16,133 nt of DNA from Solidesulfovibrio magneticus (GTDB taxonomy: Bacteria > Desulfobacterota > Desulfovibrionia > Desulfovibrionales > Desulfovibrionaceae), in NCBI GenBank assembly GCA_002482565.1, contig DLGG01000102.1, positions 1 through 16,133 of the forward strand, written 5' to 3'. Below, one piece after another: positions 7,034 to 13,740 of this stretch (positions are counted from its first letter, which is position 1; each line of letters begins with the position of its first letter). A program made the position numbers and the translations under genes. The notes beneath the pieces were generated by a model. That model did not search any database, was not told the DNA's origin, and saw only the letters and a list, made by a program, of their open reading frames with translations.

Positions 7034-7199
7034 GGGACGCGCCATTGGCGCTGCGCCGCAAGAGGCGCGCCCTGATCGGGCCGCATCGTGAAAAAAGGCA
7101 CGAGCTGCTTTTTGACGCCTTTGCAGACCTTTACACGGCCGATAAAAAGCGTCACAGAGGGCTATGGCCTCTGCAAACTCGTGCCTTTCCGGAGACGAC
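7034..7199 (+). promoter_or_regulatory. Structured leader of the REC-PAS-GGDEF-EAL gene
   Basis: Three nested or adjacent pairings are visible. A strong GC hairpin pairs 7034-7043 with 7064-7072, with one bulged base. AAAGGCACGAG (7094-7104) is the exact inverse of CTCGTGCCTTT (7178-7188). TTTGCAGA (7120-7127) is the exact inverse of TCTGCAAA (7170-7177), whose right arm is contiguous with the previous one. CAGAGG (7155-7160) can instead pair with CCTCTG (7168-7173), enclosing the ATG at 7164 and competing for the same bases. The right arm ends three bases before the ribosome site GGAG (7191-7194). This suits control of translation by alternative RNA folding, but no known riboswitch consensus was recognised. 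Confidence 0.45.
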
Positions 7200-7202
7200 G
7201 TG
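7191..7202 (+). promoter_or_regulatory. Ribosome site that favours the GTG start at 7200
   Basis: GGAG is followed by five bases and GTG. The in-frame ATG at 7164 has AGAGG only a few bases before it and sits in the loop of a possible hairpin. The 12 extra residues would precede a linker, not a domain, so the GTG is preferred. Confidence 0.55.
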
Positions 7203-9341
7203 AGCGCCTCGCACCAACGACTCGCCTGCCGGGGCGAGGCCCCGGTGGATAACGGCCTGAACGGCCGGCCGCCCCGCCTGCTCATCGTCGAAGACGAGCG
7301 CGTGGTGGCCCTGGACCTCAAGAACATCCTGCGCCGCCTGGGCTACACCTTGGCCGGGGTCACGGCTTCCGGGGCCGAGGCCGTGGAGCTGTGCGACTCG
7401 CTTGGCCCGGACCTCGTGCTCATGGACATCTTTCTCGGCGGGGAGATGGACGGCGTGGAAGCCGCCTGCGTCATCCAGACCGAGTGCGACATCCCGGTCA
7501 TCTACCTCACCTCCCATACCGATCAGGTGACCCTGCAACGGGCCAAGCGCACCGCGCCCTACGGCTACGTGCTCAAGCCCGTGGACGAGAACTGGCTGCG
7601 CACGGCCGTGGAAGTGGCGCTTTTCAAGCACCACACCGAGCAGGAGCTCAAGCGCAGCGAAAAGCGCTACCGCGAGCTTTTCAGCGCCATGCTCAATGCC
7701 TTTTTGCTGCTGCGCCATTGTCCCGGCAGCGAGAAGGGCCTGGACGATTTCGAGATTCTCGGGGCCAACCCGGCCTTTGAGCGGGCCACTTCGCTTTCCA
7801 GCGACGAGATCGTCGGCCGCACCCTGCGCCAGACTCTGCCCGGCATCGAACCCTTCTGGCTCGACACCCTGGCCGCCGTGGCGACCACCGGCCGGCCGGT
7901 GCGCTTCGAGAACTACCTGTCCGACCTCAACATGTATTTCCTGGCCCAGGCCTACAGCCCCCAGCCCGGACAGGTGGCCGTGGCCCTGGAAGACGTCACC
8001 GAGCGCAAACGCGGCGAGGAACGGCTGCGCTACCGCACCTTCCACGATGCCTTAACCGGCCTGCCCAACCGGGCGCTGTGCCTGGACCGCATCGCCCGGG
8101 CCATCGAACGGGCCAAGCGCCGCTCCAACTATATTTACGCGCTCATGTTTCTCGACCTCGACCGGTTCAAGCTCGTCAACGACAGCCTGGGCCATCTGGC
8201 TGGCGACGGGCTGTTGCGCCGGGTGGCCGACCGGTTGCGCCGGGAGGTGCGCCAGCTCGACACCGTGGCCCGGGTGGGCGGGGACGAGTTTGTGGTGCTG
8301 CTGGAGGAAATCGCCTCGCCGGGCGATGCCCTGCGCATCGTCAAGGCCGTGCGCGAGCGCCTGCGCGTGCCCTTCATGGTGGAAAGCCGGCAGATCTACG
8401 TCACGGCCAGCCTGGGCGTGGTGCTCGGGCCGGCCGATTACGAACGCCCCGAGGAGCTGCTGCAAAACGCGGCCATCGCCATGAACGCGGCCCGGTCGGC
8501 CGGGTGCGGCCGGGTGCGGGTGTTCGACTGGTCCATGCGCGAGCGGGCCGAGCGGGTCATGGACCTGGAAACCAACATGCGCGAGGGCCTGGCGCGCGAT
8601 GAATTCGTGCTGCACTACCAGCCCATCCTGGACCTGGCCACCAAGCGCCTTTGCGGGGTGGAGGCCCTGGTGCGCTGGCGCCGCCCGGGCCGGGAGCTTA
8701 TTGCGCCTGGGGAGTTCATCCCGGCCGCCGAACAAAGCGGGCTGATTATTCCCCTGGGGGCGGCGGTCCTGGCCGAGGCCTGCCGGGCGTTGGCCCGCTG
8801 GCGGGCCGGCAGCCTGGGAGACCAGCCGTTTTTCATGGCCGTCAACCTCTCGGCCCGGCAGTTCACCCAGCCCGATCTGGTCAAGCAGGTGGTCCTGGCC
8901 CTTCGCCGGGAGGGTATGGACCCGGCCGACCTCAAGCTCGAAATCACCGAAAGCGTGCTCATGGAGCACCCCGAATCGGCCATGCTCAAGCTCCGGGGCC
9001 TTCGGGAGCTGGGCGTGTCCATCGGCATCGACGACTTCGGCACCGGCTATTCGTCCCTGTCCTATCTCCAGCGTTTTCCCATCGACACCCTCAAGGTGGA
9101 CCGGGCCTTTGTCTCGGGCATGGAAGAACAGGGCAACCGGGTCATCGTGCGCTCGGTGGTGAGCCTGGCCCACAACTTGGGCTACGACGTGGTGGCCGAG
9201 GGCATCGAGACGGCGGCCCAGCTGGACGACCTGTCGCAGCTTGGCTGCGACATGGGCCAGGGGTTCCTGTTCGCCCGTCCCATGGAGGAGTCGGCCATCG
9301 TGGCGCTGCTGGACCGGCAGGCCCCGCCCGCCTTGACTTGA
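7200..9341 (+). CDS. Response regulator with PAS, GGDEF and EAL domains (cyclic-di-GMP turnover)
   Basis: A 713-residue cytoplasmic protein that can make and break cyclic-di-GMP under phosphorelay control. The receiver domain (about 25-140) has Glu31-Asp32, the phosphorylatable Asp76 (LVLMD), Thr104 and Lys126 (LKPVD), so it looks functional. A PAS-like domain follows at about 155-270. The GGDEF domain (about 275-445) has the intact motif at 360-364 and an inhibitory-site RQLD at 351-354, five residues before it. The EAL domain (about 455-705) has Glu488 (EAL), Asn549, Glu581, Asp611-Asp612 (DDFGTGYSSL), Lys632, Glu667 and Gln687, all expected for an active phosphodiesterase. No histidine kinase gene is in the window. 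The CBS gene begins 70 bases after the stop, so co-transcription is likely. Which activity dominates cannot be read from sequence. Confidence 0.93.
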   Translation: MSASHQRLACRGEAPVDNGLNGRPPRLLIVEDERVVALDLKNILRRLGYTLAGVTASGAEAVELCDSLGPDLVLMDIFLGGEMDGVEAACVIQTECDIPVIYLTSHTDQVTLQRAKRTAPYGYVLKPVDENWLRTAVEVALFKHHTEQELKRSEKRYRELFSAMLNAFLLLRHCPGSEKGLDDFEILGANPAFERATSLSSDEIVGRTLRQTLPGIEPFWLDTLAAVATTGRPVRFENYLSDLNMYFLAQAYSPQPGQVAVALEDVTERKRGEERLRYRTFHDALTGLPNRALCLDRIARAIERAKRRSNYIYALMFLDLDRFKLVNDSLGHLAGDGLLRRVADRLRREVRQLDTVARVGGDEFVVLLEEIASPGDALRIVKAVRERLRVPFMVESRQIYVTASLGVVLGPADYERPEELLQNAAIAMNAARSAGCGRVRVFDWSMRERAERVMDLETNMREGLARDEFVLHYQPILDLATKRLCGVEALVRWRRPGRELIAPGEFIPAAEQSGLIIPLGAAVLAEACRALARWRAGSLGDQPFFMAVNLSARQFTQPDLVKQVVLALRREGMDPADLKLEITESVLMEHPESAMLKLRGLRELGVSIGIDDFGTGYSSLSYLQRFPIDTLKVDRAFVSGMEEQGNRVIVRSVVSLAHNLGYDVVAEGIETAAQLDDLSQLGCDMGQGFLFARPMEESAIVALLDRQAPPALT

Positions 9342-9411
9342 CTGGGCGATTGGGCAAGGATTTGACCATGGAGCGCGGTTTTTTGCCACGCGCGCCAACA
9401 GGAGACACGGC

Positions 9412-9801
9412 ATGTTCGTAGCCGACCTCATGACCAGCCAATTGCGCTGCCTCAAGGAAACCGACAGCCTGGCCGACGCCGTGGCGGCCATGCAGGAACT
9501 GTTTATCCGCCATATCCCGGTGCTGGACGCCGACGGCCGGCTGGCCGGGCTGGTCACCCAGCGCGACGTGCTGGCCCTGGAGCATAGAAAAGATCCTGGC
9601 GCGCCGCTGCGCGACATCATGCGCACGGACGTGGCCACCGTGACCCCGGACACGCCGCTGCGCACGGCGGCCGAGACCATGATTTTCCACAAGTACGGCT
9701 GCCTGCCCGTGGTCGCCGCAGGCAATCTCGTCGGCATCATCACGGAAACCGATTTTTTGAAGCTCGCCATTTTTCCCATCGCGCCCCGGCGCGAGGGATA
9801 G
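9412..9801 (+). CDS. Tandem CBS-domain protein
   Basis: A 129-residue cytoplasmic protein made of two CBS motifs and almost nothing else. The first (about 6-58) shows VADLMTSQLRCLKETDSLADAV and HIPVLDADGRLAGLVTQRDVL. The second (about 68-122) shows LRDIMRTDVATVTPDTPLRTAA and CLPVVAAGNLVGIITETDFL. CBS pairs bind adenosine nucleotides such as AMP, ATP, SAM or, in some proteins, cyclic dinucleotides. The start ATG has AGGAG eight bases before it. It stands 70 bases after a cyclic-di-GMP enzyme and 21 bases before the secreted-protein gene, so it probably belongs to one transcript with both. A nucleotide-sensing adaptor is a fair guess; the partner and ligand are not shown by the sequence. Confidence 0.92.
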   Translation: MFVADLMTSQLRCLKETDSLADAVAAMQELFIRHIPVLDADGRLAGLVTQRDVLALEHRKDPGAPLRDIMRTDVATVTPDTPLRTAAETMIFHKYGCLPVVAAGNLVGIITETDFLKLAIFPIAPRREG

Positions 9802-9822
9802 GCGACCATAAGGACGCCGCCC

Positions 9823-10326
9823 ATGTTCCTGCCCCGCGCCATCGTCTTGTGTCTGGCCCTGACCGTTCTCGCCGTCGCCCCGGCCCGGGGGGCCGGCCAG
9901 TCCCTCAGCCTTGGCGCATACAAGGAGCTGCGCAACGAATACGTCAAGGTCACGGACATCAAGGAGCGGGAGCGCGTCGAAGAACGCTACATGGACGCCG
10001 GCGGCAAGGTGACCCTGCAAAAGGTTCCCTACAAGGAAGTGCTGGTCACGGCCGAACTGTCCCAGAAGCCGCCCAGCAACATGGACACCATGTTCGGCGG
10101 CGAGTCCAATCAGCCGTTCTTGCGCATCTGCATGACTCCCTTCGACAGCGCCGGCAAGGCCATGGACGATACCTGCCAGGCCTTTAGGTTCCAAAGCTTT
10201 GTGCGAGGCAACGTCGGCACGACTACGTTCCGCCTGGAGCCGGGAACCGCCCGCTACGAATTCCGCATGGTCCAGCCCCAGGGCGACAAGGGCTCGGCCA
10301 TCAAGCTCTGGGTGCCCACGAAGTAG
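9823..10326 (+). CDS. Secreted or periplasmic protein of unknown function
   Basis: A 167-residue protein that I do not recognise. It opens with a typical signal peptide: Arg5, a hydrophobic core at about 7-19, and a cleavage site probably after ARGA (residue 24). No lipobox cysteine is seen. The mature part is mixed charged and polar, with two cysteines (in RICMTP and DDTCQAF), and has repeated short beta-like segments such as KVTLQKVPYKEVLVTAEL and TTTFRLEPGTARYEFRMVQP. This suggests a small beta-sandwich domain, perhaps disulfide-linked. No catalytic or metal motif is apparent. The start ATG has AAGGA about ten bases before it, and the CBS gene ends 21 bases upstream, which implies an operon. 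Position between two cyclic-di-GMP enzymes suggests an envelope output or sensor role, as inference only. Confidence 0.8.
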   Translation: MFLPRAIVLCLALTVLAVAPARGAGQSLSLGAYKELRNEYVKVTDIKERERVEERYMDAGGKVTLQKVPYKEVLVTAELSQKPPSNMDTMFGGESNQPFLRICMTPFDSAGKAMDDTCQAFRFQSFVRGNVGTTTFRLEPGTARYEFRMVQPQGDKGSAIKLWVPTK

Positions 10327-10358
10327 TCGTTCATCGTTTAATTCCGCCAGTTGCGTCC

Positions 10359-10386
10359 CGTGGAAAAGATGATCGTATTTTCCACG
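10359..10386. repeat. Perfect 9-bp inverted repeat after the secreted-protein gene
   Basis: CGTGGAAAA (10359-10367) and TTTTCCACG (10378-10386) surround a ten-base loop, 32 bases after the stop codon. No T-run follows on either strand, so an intrinsic terminator is not well supported. An operator or an RNA processing or stability hairpin is possible. Confidence 0.5.
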
Positions 10387-10425
10387 AAAGCCGTATTCTT
10401 TTCATTCCGGAAAGAAATTCGCGAA

Positions 10426-10457
10426 GCAACGGCCGTTGCGTCACATGACTGCAACGG
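10426..10457. repeat. 14-bp palindrome with a third half-site
   Basis: GCAACGGCCGTTGC (10426-10439) is a perfect palindrome, and a further GCAACGG half-site follows at 10451-10457. Repeated half-sites of this kind suit binding of a dimeric regulator upstream of the second GGDEF-EAL gene. Confidence 0.45.
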
Positions 10458-10463
10458 CAATGG

Positions 10464-10492
10464 TTGCGTATCGTAACCGCCTTGCGTATCGT
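10464..10492 (+). promoter_or_regulatory. Tandem 11-base repeat that also reads as a promoter
   Basis: TTGCGTATCGT occurs at 10464-10474 and 10482-10492, an 18-base period. Taken together, TTGCGT (10464-10469) and TATCGT (10487-10492) are 17 bases apart, so the repeat could hold a -35 and -10 pair (3 and 4 consensus matches). Transcription would begin about 60 bases before the ATG at 10557. Confidence 0.35.
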
Positions 10493-10556
10493 CCAACCAC
10501 TGGAAATCGCGGTGGACGATGCCGGTCGCGCCCGCGCGCCCGGCCAAGGGGGCCTC

Positions 10557-12971
10557 ATGACGCAACCCCGCATCCTCATCGTTGACAAGGACCAGGCCTC
10601 GGCCAGCGCCCTGGCCCGCCTGCTTGGCGAACACGGCTACGAGGCCGTGGGCCCGGCGGCTTCCTGCCGCGAGGCTCTGGAGACCGTGGACCGGCTTCGG
10701 CCGGACCTCGCCGTGCTGGAGCTGCTCTTGACCGGGGCCTGCGACGGCCTGGACGCGGCCGAGCTGTTGCGCGAAGGCCACGGCATCCCGGTCATCCTGC
10801 TGGCCCCGGGGGGGGATGCGGGACTCACGGCGCGCCTCAAAAAGGCCCCGCCCTGCTGTTGTCTCCCCCTGCCCATCGACAGTCAGGCGCTCATCGTGGC
10901 CATCGAGAGCAGCCTGGCCCGAAAACGGGCCGAGGAGGCGCTGCGCCAAAGCGAAGCCCGCTCACGGGCGATTTTCGCCGCCTCCCCCACTCCCCTTTGC
11001 CTGGTGGACGGCCGCAATCTCATCGCCGACGTCAATCCGGCCGCCACCCGCCTGTTCGGTCACTGCGCCGACGCCTTGCGGGGCCAGCCGGTGCAGGATT
11101 TTTTCGCCGCCCGCGACGCGGCCACGCTGCTTTCCGTCATCGACGCCGCCGCCAACGGCGAGGCCGGCCATGTTCGCCTCAGCGGCCTGCGTCCTGAAGG
11201 CGGTTTTTTTCCGGCGGCCGTGGCCGCCTCGCCCCTGCCCGAGGCGGCCGGGGTCGGCCAGGTGCTCATCGAAGTGCGGCCCTGCCAGATCCCCGGGGCG
11301 CGGCCCGACGTGCCGGAGATCGATCTGGGCCTGTCGGCCGAGGGTTTTTGCGTTATCGACGCCGAGGACCGGCTGCGGTTTTTAAACGCCAGCGCCGCCC
11401 GCATGTTCGGGCTGCCGGGCCTGCCCGAACCGGGCACGCCGCTGCCGGACGCGCTGCCCCAGGAGCTGGCCGCCTCCCTGGTCCGGGACGCCTCCCGGGT
11501 CATCGCCTGGAACGAGCCGGTGAAAAAGGAAACCACCTTCGCCATCGGCGGCCAGGACAAGACCCTGCTGGTGTCGCTTTTTCCCATGGGCCTGGACGAA
11601 TCCCGGCGGCTGGCCGGCGGCATCGTCACGGACATCACCGACCGCAAGCAGCTCGAAAGCCAACTGGCCCACATGGCCTTCCACGATCCCCTGACGGGCC
11701 TGCCCAACCGCAGCCTGTGCCTGGATCGCATCCGCCAGGCCTTGGAGCGCTCCAAACGGCGCGACAACTACCAGTACGCCGTCATCTTCCTCGACCTCGA
11801 CCGTTTCAAGATCGTCAACGACAGTCTGGGCCACCATGTGGGCGACCGGCTGCTGGAAAGCGTGGCCCGGCGGCTTCGCGACTGCGTGCGAAGCCTCGAC
11901 ACCGTGGCCCGGCTTGGCGGCGACGAGTTCGTGGTGGTCCTTGAGGAGACCGGCTCGTACCGGGAGGTGGTGCGCATCGTCAAACGCATCCGCGACGCCA
12001 TGAGCGAGGTGTTCCCGCTGTCCGGCCACGACGTCCACGTCTCGGCCTCCATGGGCATCGTGGTCAGCCCGGCCATCTACGAAAAGCCCGAGGAGCTGCT
12101 GCGAAACGCCAACATCGCCCTGCACCGGGCCAAGGACGAGGGGCGAAACCGCTTCAAGGTCTTCAACACCCGGATGCTCGAAGACGCCATCCGGCTCATG
12201 GACCTGGAAAGCGACTTGCGCACGGCGCTGCGGCGCGGCGAGTTCTACCTCGACTACCAGCCCATCCTGGCCCTGCGCGACCGGCGGGTCACGGGTTTCG
12301 AGGCCCTGGTGCGCTGGCGGCGGCCGGGCAAGGGCATTGCCTCGCCCGGGGAGTTCATTCCGGTGTGCGAGGACACGGGGCTCATCGTGCCCCTTGGATT
12401 GTGGGTCTTGACCGAAGCCTGCCGCACCATGGCCTCCTGGCAGGACCGCTTCCCCGAGACGGCCGGCATGTCCATGAGCGTGAACCTTTCGGCCAAGCAG
12501 CTGTCCCAGCCGACCCTGGTCGAGGACGTGGAGCGCATCCTGCGCGACACGGGCATGGACCCCAGGGCGCTCAAGCTCGAAATCACCGAGACGGTGATCA
12601 TGGACAACCCGGAAGTGTCGATCCTGCGTTTGAAGCGCCTCAAGGCCCTGGGCGTGCGGCTTTCCGTCGACGACTTCGGCACGGGCTATTCGTCGCTGTC
12701 CTATTTGCAGCGTTTCCCCATCGACACCTTGAAGGTGGACCGGGCCTTTGTCAGCGACCTGGACACCAGCGAAAACCGCAAGATCGTGGGCGCGGTGGTG
12801 GCCTTGGCCCACAGCCTGGGCCTGGACGTGGTGGCCGAGGGCGTGGAGCTGGAGACCCAGTCCGACGTGCTGACCGGCTTTGCCTGCGAGGCCGGCCAGG
12901 GATTTCTTTTTTCGCGGCCGGTGTGCCGGGAGGACGTGGAACGGATGTTCGGCAAGGGGGAAGGGGGATGA
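10557..12971 (+). CDS. Pseudo-receiver, PAS, GGDEF and EAL protein (cyclic-di-GMP turnover)
   Basis: An 804-residue cytoplasmic paralogue of the enzyme at 7200-9341. The N-terminal receiver-like domain (about 1-120) has lost the phosphorylation site: Glu55 stands where Asp is expected (LAVLEL), Ala83 replaces the conserved Thr, Leu105 replaces the conserved Lys, and a CCC run sits at 100-102. PAS-like regions follow at about 132-245 and 255-365. The GGDEF domain has its motif at 454-458 with the inhibitory RSLD at 445-448. The EAL domain has Glu582, Asn643, Glu675, Asp705-Asp706, Lys726, Glu761 and Gln781, so both catalytic centres look intact. Over 90 aligned GGDEF residues I count 68 identities with the paralogue. 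The ATG at 10557 has AAGGGGG six bases before it and puts the receiver at residue 5. It is probably transcribed from its own promoter in the 230-base gap upstream. Confidence 0.92.
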   Translation: MTQPRILIVDKDQASASALARLLGEHGYEAVGPAASCREALETVDRLRPDLAVLELLLTGACDGLDAAELLREGHGIPVILLAPGGDAGLTARLKKAPPCCCLPLPIDSQALIVAIESSLARKRAEEALRQSEARSRAIFAASPTPLCLVDGRNLIADVNPAATRLFGHCADALRGQPVQDFFAARDAATLLSVIDAAANGEAGHVRLSGLRPEGGFFPAAVAASPLPEAAGVGQVLIEVRPCQIPGARPDVPEIDLGLSAEGFCVIDAEDRLRFLNASAARMFGLPGLPEPGTPLPDALPQELAASLVRDASRVIAWNEPVKKETTFAIGGQDKTLLVSLFPMGLDESRRLAGGIVTDITDRKQLESQLAHMAFHDPLTGLPNRSLCLDRIRQALERSKRRDNYQYAVIFLDLDRFKIVNDSLGHHVGDRLLESVARRLRDCVRSLDTVARLGGDEFVVVLEETGSYREVVRIVKRIRDAMSEVFPLSGHDVHVSASMGIVVSPAIYEKPEELLRNANIALHRAKDEGRNRFKVFNTRMLEDAIRLMDLESDLRTALRRGEFYLDYQPILALRDRRVTGFEALVRWRRPGKGIASPGEFIPVCEDTGLIVPLGLWVLTEACRTMASWQDRFPETAGMSMSVNLSAKQLSQPTLVEDVERILRDTGMDPRALKLEITETVIMDNPEVSILRLKRLKALGVRLSVDDFGTGYSSLSYLQRFPIDTLKVDRAFVSDLDTSENRKIVGAVVALAHSLGLDVVAEGVELETQSDVLTGFACEAGQGFLFSRPVCREDVERMFGKGEGG

Positions 12972-12985
12972 AGGGGTGCGGCGAG

Positions 12986-13030
12986 TTGACAAGTTCGGAG
13001 GCGATATATATCTGAGATATATATCGGAGG
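12986..13030 (+). promoter_or_regulatory. vapBC promoter, operator palindrome and ribosome site
   Basis: TTGACA (12986-12991) is a consensus -35 box. A -10 box of TATA type lies inside the operator; TATATC at 13007 (15-base spacing) and TATCTG at 13009 (17-base spacing) are both possible. The operator is a perfect inverted repeat, CGATATATATC (13002-13012) and GATATATATCG (13016-13026), around TGA. GGAGG (13026-13030) is six bases before the vapB ATG. Binding of the VapBC complex here would block transcription, which is the usual autoregulation of the family. Confidence 0.7.
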
Positions 13031-13036
13031 TTCCCC

Positions 13037-13267
13037 ATGCAGGAAGCCAAACTCTTCACCAACGGACGCAGTCAGGCAGTCCGTCTGCCCAAGGAATTTC
13101 GTTTCCAGGGGGATTCGGTCTGCATCAAGCGGGTTGGCAAGGCGGTGGTGCTTCTCCCCAAGGAGGACCCGTTTGCCGGGTTTTTCGAGGCGCTCACGCA
13201 GTTCAGCCCGGATTTCCTGGAAAAGCGCGACCAGCCCGCCATGCAGCAGCGGGAAGATCTGTTCTGA
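13037..13267 (+). CDS. vapB: VapB-type antitoxin (AbrB/SpoVT fold)
   Basis: A 76-residue antitoxin. The N-terminal half is a swapped-hairpin AbrB-like DNA-binding domain with the VapB/VagC pattern AKLFTNGRSQAVRLPKEFRF (residues 4-23) and then VCIKRVGKAVVLLPKE. The C-terminal half (about 44-76) is the part that would wrap the VapC toxin: DPFAGFFEALTQFSPDFLEKR. It neutralises the toxin and, with it, represses its own promoter. The start is fixed by GGAGG six bases upstream. The stop overlaps the toxin start in TGATG, the tight coupling typical of these pairs. Confidence 0.93.
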   Translation: MQEAKLFTNGRSQAVRLPKEFRFQGDSVCIKRVGKAVVLLPKEDPFAGFFEALTQFSPDFLEKRDQPAMQQREDLF

Positions 13268-13671
13268 TGGCCTATCTGCTTGATACCAACATCTGCATCT
13301 ATCTGATTAAGCGCAATCCGCCGCAGGTGCGAGAACGTTTTGCCCGGCTCACGTACGGCGACGTGTGTTTGTCGTCCGTCACCGTGGCGGAGCTGGAATA
13401 CGGCGTGGCCAAATCAGCCGCCCGTGAAAAAAACGCCGCCGCCTTGCAGGCCTTGTTGCTGCCGCTGGAAATTGTGTCTTTCGACGCGGCGGCGGCCGTC
13501 TGCTACGGCCGGATACGGGCGGATTTGGAGCGTCGCGGCACGCCCATCGGGCCGATGGATTTGTTGATCGCCGCCCAGGCCCTGTCCGCCGATTTGGTTC
13601 TGGTGACCAACACTATGCGGGAGTTTGAGCGCGTGGCCGGGCTGCGCTGCGAGAATTGGGCGGGTTCCTGA
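13267..13671 (+). CDS. vapC: VapC-type PIN-domain ribonuclease toxin
   Basis: A 134-residue PIN-domain endoribonuclease toxin. Acidic catalytic residues are in the expected places: Asp6 (LLDTN), Glu42 (VAELEYG) and Asp98 (GPMDLLIAAQA), followed by LVTNTMREFERV. The opening YLLDTNICIYLIKRNPPQVRERF resembles the VapC branch known to cut the initiator tRNA, so that target is plausible but not shown. The length is normal and the reading frame intact, so the toxin is probably active and held by VapB. The start overlaps the vapB stop by one base. A strong terminator follows 32 bases after the stop. The pair is a compact accessory module inserted between a cyclic-di-GMP gene and an AT-rich gap. Confidence 0.94.
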   Translation: MAYLLDTNICIYLIKRNPPQVRERFARLTYGDVCLSSVTVAELEYGVAKSAAREKNAAALQALLLPLEIVSFDAAAAVCYGRIRADLERRGTPIGPMDLLIAAQALSADLVLVTNTMREFERVAGLRCENWAGS

Positions 13672-13703
13672 CCTTCGCCGGCCACGCAAACGACGAACAA
13701 GCC

Positions 13704-13740
13704 AGGCTGACGGCCCCATCCGGAGCCGCCAGCCTTTTTT
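13704..13740 (+). terminator. Rho-independent terminator of vapBC
   Basis: AGGCTG-A-CGGC (13704-13714) pairs with GCCG-C-CAGCCT (13725-13735) with one internal mismatch, followed by six T. This is the clearest intrinsic terminator in the window. Confidence 0.85.

Noticed and set aside
7034..7199. Known cyclic-di-GMP riboswitch (GEMM-I)
   Set aside because: The context suggested it, but the conserved GEMM core bases were not found; only the pairings are reported.
8052..9962. Minus-strand open frame of 636 codons
   Set aside because: It is antisense to the GGDEF-EAL and CBS genes, which are certain; the translation has no family pattern.
11382..12992. Minus-strand open frame of 536 codons
   Set aside because: Antisense shadow of the second GGDEF-EAL gene.
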